Assembly: GCA_020161065.1 (NCBI GenBank)
Contig: JAIUPH010000011.1
Span: forward strand, 496,001-560,000
DNA: 64,000 nt
Direction: 5' to 3'
DNA from: Pseudomonadota bacterium
GTDB lineage: Bacteria; Pseudomonadota; Gammaproteobacteria; Burkholderiales; Burkholderiaceae_C
Shown: in pieces, positions 32,995-45,616 of the stretch
Layout of the letters: every line of letters begins with the position of its first letter
Position numbering within the stretch: position 1 is the stretch's first letter
Notes under the pieces: generated by a model
What the model was told of the DNA's origin: nothing
Database searches by the model: none
The model's input: only the letters and a program-made list of their open reading frames with translations
Position numbers and translations under genes: made by a program

Positions 32995-33406
32995 GCCACG
33001 CCTGAAGACCCTGCAGCCGCTGGTCAAGCCGCTGCCGCCGCTCGTCAAGCCGCTGCGCAAGCCCCGCGCAAAGCGCTCTGGCCGCGATGCCGACCCGCGC
33101 CGCACCCTTGCCCTCAACACGGCCGCTTGGCAGCGCCTGCGGGCTTCTGTGCTCGCTGGCGAGCCCTTGTGCCGCGCGTGCAAGGCGCGCGGTGTCGTCG
33201 AGCCTGCTACCGACGTGGATCACGTCAACGGCGATCCGAGCGACAACAGCCGCGCCAATCTGCAGCCGCTGTGCCATGCCTGCCACTCGCGCAAGACCGC
33301 GGCCGACCACGGCAAGAGCGTGACGCAGGGCTGCGACGCCAACGGGATGCCGCTCGATCCGGCGCATCCGTGGAACGCAGGAATCGCCAGCAACCGAGAG
33401 CGCTAG
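32987..33406 (+). CDS. HNH endonuclease (packaging-associated)
   Basis: A 139-residue nuclease starting at GTG within the portal gene's end. The HNH/zinc motif is intact: CRACKARG (zinc Cys pair), DVDHVNGDPSDNSRANLQPL (catalytic His, Asn), CHACHSRK (second Cys pair and final His). The N-terminus has a Lys/Pro-rich repeated stretch (PLVKPLPPLVKPLRKPRAKR). HNH proteins next to TerS/TerL in HK97-like phages are needed for terminase cleavage at cos during packaging. Location directly before TerS and TerL fits that role and suggests cos-type packaging. Confidence 0.9.
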   Translation: MSKPRLKTLQPLVKPLPPLVKPLRKPRAKRSGRDADPRRTLALNTAAWQRLRASVLAGEPLCRACKARGVVEPATDVDHVNGDPSDNSRANLQPLCHACHSRKTAADHGKSVTQGCDANGMPLDPAHPWNAGIASNRER

Positions 33407-33457
33407 ACCGACCGGTCCCCCGCGTTTCACTGCCATCTGCCCAAAAATGAGGCACCC

Positions 33458-33871
33458 ATGAAGTCCACGCCGCGCCGCAAGCCTTCCACCTCTGCCGCCG
33501 CCGCCGTGCAGGCCGCGCAGAACGTCGCACAAGGCCCGATCGCGCCGCCGCAATACGTGAGCCTGCCCGAGCCATGCCGGCCGTTCTGGGATGCCGTGAT
33601 GACCAGCCGGCCGCGCGATACGTGGACCGACTCCGACCTGGTGCTGGCTGCCAACCTGGCCCGCACGCAGCACGCAATCGAGGCGGCGCCGGTCGGCTCT
33701 GATGAGCACGCCAAGTTGACCCGCCTGGCGATGGCCCTCGCTCGCGCCGTGGCCGTGCATCCGACTGCCACCGTGGGCCGGGCTGCCGACATGGTGAACG
33801 CGGCCACGGCCGAGCGCGAGGCCCGCCAAGAACACGACGATCTGATCCCGACGCTGCGCGTGGTGCGATGA
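33458..33871 (+). CDS. terS: Phage terminase small subunit (P27 family)
   Basis: A 137-residue DNA-recognition subunit of the packaging motor. It has the P27-type layout: a basic, Ala-rich N-terminus, then LPEPCRPFWDAVMTSRPRDTW, LVLAANLARTQHAIE and a C-terminal helical segment (RAVAVHPTATVGRAADMVNA). The ATG follows AATGAGG. Its stop overlaps the TerL start by ATGA. In cf-PICIs this subunit confers specificity for the satellite's own pac or cos site instead of the helper's. The 51-base gap before it (33407-33457) is a possible place for cos, but no site is recognisable. Confidence 0.85.
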   Translation: MKSTPRRKPSTSAAAAVQAAQNVAQGPIAPPQYVSLPEPCRPFWDAVMTSRPRDTWTDSDLVLAANLARTQHAIEAAPVGSDEHAKLTRLAMALARAVAVHPTATVGRAADMVNAATAEREARQEHDDLIPTLRVVR

Positions 33872-35373
33872 CCCGCGCCGATCGCGTCATCGAGTTCATC
33901 GAGCGCTACTGCCTGACGCCTGACGGTGCGATGGTGGGCCAGCCGCTGAAGCTGGCTGCGTTTCAGAAGCGGTTCATCGTGGACGTGTACGACAACCCGG
34001 CCGGCACCCGCCGGGCCATCTTGTCGCTGGCGCGCAAGAACGGCAAGACGGCGCTGATCGCCGGCCTACTGCTGGCGCACTTGGTCGGGCCCGAGGCCAG
34101 GCAGAACGGCCAGATCATCAGCGGCGCGATGTCCCGGGATCAGGCCGCGCTGGTGTTCGGCCTGGCGTCGAAGATGGTGGGGCTTTCGCCGAAGTTGTCG
34201 GCCATCGTGCGCATCGTGCCCTCGGGCAAGCGGCTGCTGGGCCTGCCGCTCAACACCGAGTATCGAGCGCTGGCCGCGGACGGCCGCACGGCGCACGGGC
34301 TATCCCCGGTGCTGGCCATCCTCGACGAGGTGGGCCAGGTGCGCGGGCCGCAATCCGACTTCGTTGACGCCATCACCACCAGCCAGGGCGCGCACGAGGC
34401 GCCACTGCTGATCGCCATCAGCACGCAGGCCGCCACCGACGCCGATCTGCTGTCGACCTGGATCGATGACGCCATCGGCTCGGCCGACCCGCGCATCGTG
34501 TGCCACCTGCACGCTGCGCCGGCGGGCTGCGACCTGCTGGACGAGGCCGCTTGGCACGCGGCGAATCCCGCGCTGCGCGCGTTCCGCAGCCTGGACGACC
34601 TGCGCGAGCAACTCACGCAGGCGCAGCGCATGCCGAGCGCGGAGAACACGGCGCGCAACCTGCTGTTGAACCAGCGGGTTAGCACCGAAAGCCCGTTCAT
34701 CAGCCCCGACGTGTGGAAGTCCTGCAGCGGGCCCGTGACGGCCTTCGACGGCCCGGTCTATGCGGGCCTGGACCTGTCGGCCCGCACGGACCTGACGGCA
34801 CTGGTGATCGTCGGCCAGGTGGGCGGCGTGTGGCAGGTGCAGCCGCACTTCTGGACGCCCGAGCAAGGCCTTGCCGAGCGCGCCAGGCGCGACCGGGCGC
34901 CTTACGAGGTGTGGGCACGCCAGGGCCACCTGCATACGACGCCGGGCGCGACGGTGGACTATGAGCACGTGGCGGCCGACCTGGGCGCGATCCTGGGCGA
35001 CCACGACGTGCAGGCCATCGCCTATGACCGCTGGCGCATCGACTTGCTGCGCAAGGAGCTGTCGAAGGCCGGGATCGAGTTGCCGTTGGTGGAGTGGGGC
35101 CAGGGCTACAAGGACATGAGCCCCGCGCTGGATGCGCTGGAGGCCGAGCTGCTGAATGGGCGCCTGCGCCACGGCGGGCATCCGGTGCTGCAGATGTGCG
35201 CCAGCAATGCGGTTGTGACGCGCGATCCCGCCGGCGCCAGGAAGCTGGACAAGGCGCGCGCCACGGGCCGCATCGACGGCCTGCAGGCGCTGGCTATGGC
35301 CATGGGTGCGGCCAGCAGGACCGAAGACACCGGGCCCAGCCGCTACGAAAGCGAAGGCTTCATGTTCGTCTGA
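33868..35373 (+). CDS. terL: Phage terminase large subunit
   Basis: A 501-residue packaging ATPase and nuclease. Walker A variant ARKNGKTAL (about 55-63), Walker B LAILDE (149-154) and coupling motif AISTQA form the N-terminal motor. The C-terminal RNase H-like nuclease has GLDLSARTDLTALV (first Asp), ATVDYEHVA, YDRWRI and a final DGLQALAMAMG acidic segment. Length and motifs are complete. It belongs to the HK97/Terminase_1 branch. It is the last gene of the element's operon, with about 160 bases to the right-end repeats. Inferred: it packages satellite DNA into the element's own procapsid. Confidence 0.93.
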   Translation: MTRADRVIEFIERYCLTPDGAMVGQPLKLAAFQKRFIVDVYDNPAGTRRAILSLARKNGKTALIAGLLLAHLVGPEARQNGQIISGAMSRDQAALVFGLASKMVGLSPKLSAIVRIVPSGKRLLGLPLNTEYRALAADGRTAHGLSPVLAILDEVGQVRGPQSDFVDAITTSQGAHEAPLLIAISTQAATDADLLSTWIDDAIGSADPRIVCHLHAAPAGCDLLDEAAWHAANPALRAFRSLDDLREQLTQAQRMPSAENTARNLLLNQRVSTESPFISPDVWKSCSGPVTAFDGPVYAGLDLSARTDLTALVIVGQVGGVWQVQPHFWTPEQGLAERARRDRAPYEVWARQGHLHTTPGATVDYEHVAADLGAILGDHDVQAIAYDRWRIDLLRKELSKAGIELPLVEWGQGYKDMSPALDALEAELLNGRLRHGGHPVLQMCASNAVVTRDPAGARKLDKARATGRIDGLQALAMAMGAASRTEDTGPSRYESEGFMFV

Positions 35374-35534
35374 ATGACTGGGCTGCGCGGTCGAGACTGT
35401 CGGCCATAGACCGCGTGGCTGCCGCCTCTCACGAGGTGGCTTCATCACCCATGACCGGCACCGGCCCGCGCTTGGGCGGGGCACCTCGGACGCTGGATTC
35501 GACCGGCGGCACGGTGCCACTCTGATCGTGCGCC

Positions 35535-35560
35535 ATCGTTCGCTCCGGCCCGCGAACGAT
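35535..35560. other. 8-bp hairpin ATCGTTCG / CGAACGAT after terL
   Basis: ATCGTTCG (35535-35542) and CGAACGAT (35553-35560) form a perfect stem around a 10-base loop, directly followed by TTTCCCC. The half-site CGAACGAT also occurs just before the alpA ATG (27560-27567), with CGTTCG upstream of it. It could be a terminator for the head operon or a regulator/Xis binding site. Confidence 0.45.
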
Positions 35561-35580
35561 TTTCCCCACAAATTCCCCAC
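35561..35580. repeat. TTTCCCCAC / ATTCCCCAC pair near attR
   Basis: Two copies (35561-35569 and 35572-35580) of the motif found in tandem by attL at 25001-25020, in the same orientation, about 55-75 bases inside attR. Consistent with integrase arm sites at the right end of the element. Confidence 0.5.
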
Positions 35581-35582
35581 CA

Positions 35583-35629
35583 CAAGCAAATGCGGCGCAC
35601 TTGGCGCCGCTAAGTCTTTGATTTGCTTG
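35583..35629 (-). terminator. Nested inverted repeat supplying a new tRNA-Val 3' boundary
   Basis: CAAGCAAAT (35583-35591) pairs with ATTTGCTTG (35621-35629). Inside it, GCGGCGC (35592-35598) pairs with GCGCCGC (35604-35610) over a 5-base loop, with one 10-base bulge. It lies 7 bases beyond the tRNA-Val CCA end on the minus strand. Since integration separates the tRNA from its original downstream sequence, this probably replaces the terminator. Function inferred. Confidence 0.5.
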
Positions 35630-35635
35630 ATGTTT

Positions 35636-35685
35636 TTGGTGGGCAGTGCAGGGTTCGAACCTGCGACCCCTGCCGTGTGAAGGCA
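35636..35685. repeat. attR: 50-bp repeat inside tRNA-Val
   Basis: Identical to 24867-24916. This copy is joined to the native 5' half of tRNA-Val, so the element's attP restored an intact tRNA gene on integration. The crossover must lie within these 50 bases. Confidence 0.95.
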
Positions 35686-35711
35686 GTGCTCTACCGCTGA
35701 GCTAACTGCCC
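35637..35711 (-). tRNA. tRNA-Val (anticodon CAC)
   Basis: On the minus strand the sequence starts GGGCAGTTAGCTCAGC, has anticodon stem CTGCC/GGCAG with loop TTCACAC (anticodon CAC, reading GUG), T-loop GGTTCGAACC, acceptor ACTGCCC and an encoded CCA. The cloverleaf is complete over 75 bases including CCA. Its 3' half is the attR repeat of the satellite, so the tRNA end in this strain is element-derived but unchanged in sequence. Confidence 0.96.
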
Positions 35712-35793
35712 GGTGTCTGTGTCGCTGCCATGTCCGCGCTTGCGCCGACGGCAGGACCCGGTGACCGGGTGAGCCGGCGAGTATGCCACAAGC

Positions 35794-36501
35794 TCAAGCG
35801 CCGACGGTGCGCCACACGGTCTTGCCGCCGCAGGCCTTGTCCAGTTCGTCCAGCACGGCTTCGTGCGCTTTCGCTTCGTCGGGGCTGGCCTCGATCACCG
35901 GCAGCACCAGCGCCGAGAGGTCGATGTCGGCCACGGCCAGTTGCGCCGGGCCGGCGGCCTGGCTGTCGATGACCAGCGAGCCCTGGCCGCGGGTCATGCG
36001 GATGTAGACCTCGGCCAGCAGTCCGGCGTCGAGCAAGGCGCCGTGCAGCGTGCGGCTGCTGTTGTCCACCTCCAGCCGGCGGCACAGCGCGTCCAGGCTG
36101 TTGGCCTTGCCGGGGAACATCTCGCGCGCCATCAGCAGCGAATCGGTGATCTTGGCCACCACCTGCCCGATGGCGCCGCGGCCCAGGCGCTTGAGTTCGG
36201 CGTTGACGAAGCCGACGTCGAAGGCCGCGTTGTGGATCACCAGTTCGGCACCGCTCAGGTAACGCAGCAGCTCATCGGCCACCTCGACGAAGCGGGGCTT
36301 GTCGGCCAGGAACTGGTCGGTCAGGCCGTGCACCTTCAGCGCATCGGGGTGGCTGCTGCGCTCGGGGTTGAGGTATAGGTGCAGGTTGTTGCCGGTGACG
36401 CGGCGGTCGACCATTTCCAGGCAGCCGATCTCGATGATGCGGTCGCCCTTGTCGGGGTCCAGCCCCGTGGTCTCGGTGTCGAAGAAGATCTGCCGGGTCA
36501 T
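35794..36501 (-). CDS. dnaQ: DNA polymerase III epsilon subunit (3'-5' proofreading exonuclease)
   Basis: A 235-residue DEDDh exonuclease that proofreads for replicative DNA polymerase III. Exo I is [10 protein letters not shown] (residues about 6-15), Exo [13 protein letters not shown] (about 98-108), Exo III the [15 protein letters not shown] region (His and Asp, about 162-176). The C-terminal ~60 residues hold the usual linker to the alpha subunit. ATG at 36501 overlaps the lgt stop by ATGA; the open frame upstream is a shadow of lgt. It lies just right of the tRNA-Val with the integrated satellite. Confidence 0.95.
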   Translation of the reverse strand: MTRQIFFDTETTGLDPDKGDRIIEIGCLEMVDRRVTGNNLHLYLNPERSSHPDALKVHGLTDQFLADKPRFVEVADELLRYLSGAELVIHNAAFDVGFVNAELKRLGRGAIGQVVAKITDSLLMAREMFPGKANSLDALCRRLEVDNSSRTLHGALLDAGLLAEVYIRMTRGQGSLVIDSQAAGPAQLAVADIDLSALVLPVIEASPDEAKAHEAVLDELDKACGGKTVWRTVGA

Positions 36502-37301
36502 GGATTCACCTTTTGCCGCCCGCACCACAGCCACAGCGCGGCGCCGCCGATGATCATCGGCAGGCACAGCCACTGGCCCATGCTCAGGCCCAGCGCCAGC
36601 GGGCCGAGGAAGTTGTCGGGCTCGCGGAAGTATTCGGCGATGAAGCGCAGCACGCCGTAGCCGAACATGAAGGCCGCGGCCACCTGGCCGCGCGCGCGCG
36701 GCCGGCTGCCGTACCACCACAGCAGCGCGAACAGCAGCAGCCCTTCCAGCGCGAACTGATACAGCTGCGAGGGGTGGCGCGGCAGCCGGTCGGGCGCCTG
36801 CGGGAAGATCATCGCCCACGGTAGGCCGGGGTCGGCCACGCGGCCCCACAGCTCGCCGTTGATGAAGTTGCCGATGCGGCCCGCGGCCAGCCCGGTGGGC
36901 ACGCAGGGCGCGACGACGTCCATCACGTCGAGGAAGTGGCGGCGGCGCGAGTGCGCGAACCACGCCATCGCCAGCATCACGCCGATCAGCCCGCCGTGGA
37001 AGCTCATGCCGCCGCGCCAGACCATCAGGATTTCGAGCGGATGCGCCAGGTACTCCGCGGGCTTGTAGAACAGCGCATAGCCGATGCGCCCGCCCAGCAC
37101 CACGCCCAGCACGCCGTAGAACAGCAGGTCTTCGACGTCGCGCGCCGTCCAGCCGGCGGCCGCGAACCAGGGCTTCTTGACGCGCTGCCGCGCCAGCCAC
37201 AGGAACAGGCCGAAGGCGACGAGGTAGGTGATGCCGTACCAGTGGATCTGGACGGGCCCCAGCTCGATGGCCACGGGGTTGAATTGCGGGTGCACGAGCA
37301 T
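36498..37301 (-). CDS. lgt: Prolipoprotein diacylglyceryl transferase
   Basis: A 267-residue inner-membrane enzyme that moves diacylglycerol from phosphatidylglycerol to the lipobox cysteine of prolipoproteins. Seven hydrophobic segments are visible. Conserved motifs: [21 protein letters not shown] (catalytic His region), [13 protein letters not shown] (Lgt signature), and [10 protein letters not shown]. Length is normal. It is translationally coupled to dnaQ downstream and divergent from ilvD, with a 109-base gap between. No odd feature. Confidence 0.96.
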   Translation of the reverse strand: MLVHPQFNPVAIELGPVQIHWYGITYLVAFGLFLWLARQRVKKPWFAAAGWTARDVEDLLFYGVLGVVLGGRIGYALFYKPAEYLAHPLEILMVWRGGMSFHGGLIGVMLAMAWFAHSRRRHFLDVMDVVAPCVPTGLAAGRIGNFINGELWGRVADPGLPWAMIFPQAPDRLPRHPSQLYQFALEGLLLFALLWWYGSRPRARGQVAAAFMFGYGVLRFIAEYFREPDNFLGPLALGLSMGQWLCLPMIIGGAALWLWCGRQKVNP

Positions 37302-37410
37302 GGCTCGGGATGCTAGCAGCCACCCTTCGCGCGCCGGCGGCGGCGCCGAAGTGCAGACCTAGAATGGGCGGCTAGCCCCCCCCAATTGCCAGCGCAGGAG
37401 ACCGCAAGCC

Positions 37411-39099
<1,689 letters not shown>

Positions 39100-39109
39100 C
39101 GCCCGCTCG

Positions 39110-39130
39110 GCGCGCTGCGCTGCAGCGCGC
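39110..39130. terminator. Hairpin between convergent ilvD and the small Trp-rich gene
   Basis: GCGCGCTG (39110-39117) and CAGCGCGC (39123-39130) form an 8-bp stem with a 5-base loop, in the 37-base gap between two convergent stops. It could end transcription from both sides. No strong T-run accompanies it. Confidence 0.5.
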
Positions 39131-39136
39131 GTGCAG

Positions 39137-39448
39137 TCACCGCTCGCCCTTGCGATTGCGCGCGCGCTCGCGCGCGTCTTCGGCGGCTTCCTTGGTGGCG
39201 CGCTTGCGGCGGTCGCTGTGCAGCTTGAGGCCCAGCGCGGCCATGTCGCGCTCGCGGCGCGCCACCTTGCGCTCTTCCAAGCGGCGGATGGCGCGGCGCT
39301 GCGTCAGGCCGGTGGTGTCGGCATAGATCCACCACGCCAGCGCGGCGGCGAACGGCGCCAGGATCCACCACCACGACCAAGCCGCGACGGGGTCGATCTC
39401 CATCAGCTTGAGGACGACGAGCAACGCGCCGACGGCGACGAAAAGCAT
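39137..39448 (-). CDS. Small Trp-rich membrane protein (TIGR04438 type)
   Basis: A 103-residue protein with one or two N-terminal membrane helices (LFVAVGALLVVLKLMEI and WWWILAPFAAALAWWIYAD, rich in Trp) and a long, strongly basic C-terminal tail (RRAIRRLEERKVARRERDM, then RKRATKEAAEDARERARNRK). The pattern matches the 'small Trp-rich protein' family of Burkholderiales, whose function is unknown. The ending in the cytoplasm would be positively charged. It stands alone between ilvD and acs. Confidence 0.85.
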   Translation of the reverse strand: MLFVAVGALLVVLKLMEIDPVAAWSWWWILAPFAAALAWWIYADTTGLTQRRAIRRLEERKVARRERDMAALGLKLHSDRRKRATKEAAEDARERARNRKGER

Positions 39449-39695
39449 GGCGGTGGACCTCCGGCGGCCGGCACCGAGCGGCCGCCCTTGATGGGGCGGT
39501 CACTGTAGCCGATTCCGCCGGGGGCAGCGACCCGCGGCGCTTGCGCGCCGCACCGCGCTGATCGCGCGGCCTGGATCAGTTGATCTGGGCCAACTGGTCC
39601 AGGATCGCGGGATTTTGGCTACGGCCGGCCCTGCGGGCCTTGACTTCCGCGGCCGCGGAAGTCGGCCTGCGCCGAAATCCAGCCATCCGGCACCT

Positions 39696-41675
<1,980 letters not shown>

Positions 41676-41849
41676 GCGGCTGTCTCCTTCAGTTGCGGCC
41701 GGAGTCCAGTTCCGGCCGGGCGCAAAGGTAGGTTCGGGCTCTTACCACGGCCTGACGCCGCACGCGGCGTGCGGCTGTGCATGCAGGGGCAGGTGCGCCG
41801 GCTACCTACAATCGCCGGCCATTGAACCCGCATCCGGACCCTCTTGCGC

Positions 41850-42473
41850 ATGCATGAAAACCCCAAGGCCGTACCGCCGCCCCAGCCGCTGCCGCTGCGC
41901 ATGGGCCCCCTGCCCTCGCTGATCTTCGCCAGCCGCTGGCTGCAGCTGCCGCTGTACCTGGGCCTGATCCTCGCGCAAGGCGTCTACGTCTTCCACTTCT
42001 GGGTCGAGCTGGTCCACCTGATCGAGGCCGCCTTCGGCGACAAGGTGGCGCTGGCCAAGCTGGTCACCAGCGTCGGCTACGTCAGCAACGTGCAGGTCGA
42101 CGGCCTCAACGAGACCATCATCATGCTGGTGGTGCTGGCGCTGATCGACGTGGTGATGATCAGCAACCTGCTGATCATGGTGATCGTCGGCGGCTACGAG
42201 ACCTTCGTCTCGCGGCTCAACCTCGAAGGCCACCCCGACCAGCCCGAGTGGCTGAGCCACGTCAACGCCAGCGTGCTGAAGGTGAAGCTGGCCACGGCCA
42301 TCATCGGCATCAGCTCCATCCACCTGCTGAAGACCTTCATCAACGCCGCCAACTACAGCGAGAAGGTGCTGCTGTGGCAGACGGTGATCCACATCACCTT
42401 CCTGCTCTCGGCGCTGGCCATCGCCGCCGCCGACCGCGTGATGCCGCACGCGTCGAAGGACGACGATCACTGA
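41850..42473 (+). CDS. YqhA/UPF0114 (TIGR00645) membrane protein
   Basis: A 207-residue integral membrane protein with about four helices ([78 protein letters not shown]). The pattern [11 protein letters not shown] and [14 protein letters not shown] is characteristic of TIGR00645. No function is established. ATG at 41850 is preferred over an in-frame TTG at 41844. A TACAAT at 41807 could be a -10 box. It is followed by a hairpin and convergent with fumC. Confidence 0.9.
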   Translation: MHENPKAVPPPQPLPLRMGPLPSLIFASRWLQLPLYLGLILAQGVYVFHFWVELVHLIEAAFGDKVALAKLVTSVGYVSNVQVDGLNETIIMLVVLALIDVVMISNLLIMVIVGGYETFVSRLNLEGHPDQPEWLSHVNASVLKVKLATAIIGISSIHLLKTFINAANYSEKVLLWQTVIHITFLLSALAIAAADRVMPHASKDDDH

Positions 42474-42495
42474 CGCGGGCCTGCTGCGGCCCGCG
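42474..42495 (+). terminator. Hairpin after the UPF0114 gene
   Basis: CGCGGGCC (42474-42481) and GGCCCGCG (42488-42495) form an 8-bp perfect stem with a 6-base loop starting at the base after the stop codon. It lies in the 110-base gap before the convergent fumC stop, where nothing else is seen. Likely terminator, though no T-run follows. Confidence 0.55.
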
Positions 42496-42583
42496 AGCGC
42501 CTAGCCGTTCGCCGGCGGCCGCCGGGAGGGGTGGAACACGCGCAGCACCTCGACCGTGTCGCCGCGCAGACCCGTTGCCGGCA

Positions 42584-43969
<1,386 letters not shown>

Positions 43970-44061
43970 CGAGGGGCCTCGCGGTCAGCTTGCTGAATGG
44001 CTGGCAGCATAGCCTCGATAATTCGGCCGCCCCGTCATTCACCTCCCCAACGCCTCGCGCC

Positions 44062-45591
44062 ATGACCGCCACGATCCGCTCCCAGGACCTGATCGACAGC
44101 ATCGCTGCCGCCTTGCAGTTCATCAGCTACTACCACCCCGCCGACTACATCGCCCACCTGGCGCGCGCCTACGAGCGCGAGCAAAGCCCCGCGGCCAAGG
44201 ACGCCATCGCGCAGATCCTCACCAACTCCAAGCTGTGCGCCGAGGGCCGGCGGCCGATCTGCCAGGACACCGGCATCGTCAACGTCTTCCTCAAGGTCGG
44301 CATGGACTTGCGCTGGGGCGCCGGCTTCGAGCAGGGGCTGGACCCGGTGGTCAACGAAGGCGTGCGCCAGGGCTACCTGAACACCGACAACCTGCTGCGC
44401 GCCAGCGTGCTGGACGACCCCTTGTTCGCGCGCCGCAACACCAAGGACAACACGCCGGCCGTGATCCACGTCGAACTGGTGCCGGGCGACAAGCTGGATG
44501 TCACCGTCGCCGCCAAGGGCGGCGGCAGCGAGAACAAGAGCAAGGTCTACATGCTCAACCCCAGCGACGACGTCGTCGACTGGGTGCTGAAGACGGTGCC
44601 GACGATGGGCGCCGGCTGGTGCCCGCCGGGCATGCTGGGCATCGGCGTCGGCGGCACGGCCGAGAAAGCCGTGCTGCTGGCCAAGCAGGCGTTGATGGAC
44701 GACATCGACATGCACGAGCTGCTGCAGCGCGGCCCGCAGAACAAGCTGGAAGAACTGCGCGTCGAGCTGTACGAGAAGGTCAACGCCCTGGGCATCGGCG
44801 CGCAAGGCCTGGGCGGGCTGACGACGGTGCTCGACGTCAAGATCAAGACCTACCCGACGCACGCCGCGAGCAAGCCGATCGCGATGATCCCCAACTGCGC
44901 GGCGACGCGGCACGCGCACTTCGTGCTGGACGGCTCGGGCCCGGCCTTCCTGGAGCCGCCCAGCTTGGACCTCTGGCCCGACGTGCAATGGGCGCCCGAC
45001 TACAACAAGAGCCGCGCGGTCAACCTCGACACGCTGACGCCGGCCGAGGTGGCGAGCTGGAAGCCGGGCGACACGCTGCTGCTGAGCGGCAAGCTGCTGA
45101 CCGGCCGCGACGCCGCGCACAAGCGCATCCAGGACATGCTGGCCAAGGGCGAAAAGCTGCCGGTGGACTTCACCAACCGCGTCATCTACTACGTCGGCCC
45201 GGTCGACCCGGTGCGCGACGAAGTGGTCGGCCCTGCCGGCCCGACCACCGCGACGCGCATGGACAAGTTCACCGAGATGATGCTGGCCAAGACCGGCCTC
45301 ATCAGCATGGTCGGCAAGGCCGAGCGCGGGCCGGTGGCGATCGAGGCGATCAAGAAGCACCAGAGCGCCTACCTGATGGCCGTCGGCGGCGCCGCCTACC
45401 TGGTGGCCAAGGCCATCAAGGCCGCCAAGGTGCTGGCCTTCGCCGACCTGGGCATGGAAGCGATCTACGAGTTCGAGGTCAAGGACATGCCGGTGACCGT
45501 GGCCGTGGACAGCAGCGGCAGCAGCGTGCATCACACCGGACCGAAGGAGTGGCAGGCAAAGATCGGCAAGATTCCGGTGGCGGTGGCCTGA
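44062..45591 (+). CDS. fumA: Fumarate hydratase, class I ([4Fe-4S], fused alpha-beta)
   Basis: A 509-residue oxygen-sensitive fumarase. The N-terminal alpha part carries cluster cysteines in PICQDTGIVNVF, GAGWCPPGMLG and MIPNCAATRHAHF; the beta part (about 340-509) has GDTLLLSGKLLTGRDAAHKR, TATRMDKF and GKAERG. Such one-chain class I enzymes are more active but lose their cluster under oxidative stress or iron shortage. ATG at 44062 is used; the frame is open 24 codons further but overlaps the divergent fumC promoter region. Paired with fumC, it suggests an iron/oxygen-dependent switch; no Fur or SoxR site was recognised. Confidence 0.95.
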   Translation: MTATIRSQDLIDSIAAALQFISYYHPADYIAHLARAYEREQSPAAKDAIAQILTNSKLCAEGRRPICQDTGIVNVFLKVGMDLRWGAGFEQGLDPVVNEGVRQGYLNTDNLLRASVLDDPLFARRNTKDNTPAVIHVELVPGDKLDVTVAAKGGGSENKSKVYMLNPSDDVVDWVLKTVPTMGAGWCPPGMLGIGVGGTAEKAVLLAKQALMDDIDMHELLQRGPQNKLEELRVELYEKVNALGIGAQGLGGLTTVLDVKIKTYPTHAASKPIAMIPNCAATRHAHFVLDGSGPAFLEPPSLDLWPDVQWAPDYNKSRAVNLDTLTPAEVASWKPGDTLLLSGKLLTGRDAAHKRIQDMLAKGEKLPVDFTNRVIYYVGPVDPVRDEVVGPAGPTTATRMDKFTEMMLAKTGLISMVGKAERGPVAIEAIKKHQSAYLMAVGGAAYLVAKAIKAAKVLAFADLGMEAIYEFEVKDMPVTVAVDSSGSSVHHTGPKEWQAKIGKIPVAVA

Positions 45592-45616
45592 GGCCGCTGC
45601 TCGCTTTCGATCGGCT

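Larger units (their letters stand above)
24867..35685. mobile_element. Integrated phage satellite, cf-PICI-like, in tRNA-Val
   Basis: A 10.8-kb element between 50-bp attL and attR. Order on the plus strand: tyrosine integrase, two hypotheticals, AlpA-like regulator, three small genes, RecA/RepA-like ATPase, iteron array, one minus-strand small gene, then capsid, prohead protease, portal, HNH nuclease, TerS and TerL. No tail, head-tail connector, lysis, or CI/Cro-type repressor genes are seen. Known: capsid-forming PICIs make their own heads and package their own DNA but borrow helper-phage tails. The gene set fits that class; a decayed prophage is the main alternative, but every head and packaging gene is intact and tightly coupled, which argues against random decay. 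Confidence 0.88.

Noticed and set aside
35094-35525. 143-codon plus-strand frame after terL as an extra phage gene
   Set aside because: It overlaps most of the terL 3' end in another frame and lacks protein character and a ribosome binding site.
24867-35685. Complete or decayed tailed prophage
   Set aside because: No tail, connector, lysis or CI-type repressor genes and no fragments of them; head and packaging genes are intact and coupled, and a satellite-type AlpA/Rep/iteron unit is present.
37302-37410. Riboswitch or attenuator leader before ilvD
   Set aside because: The gap is only 109 bases shared with lgt, and no leader peptide with Val/Ile/Leu codons or terminator/antiterminator pair was seen.
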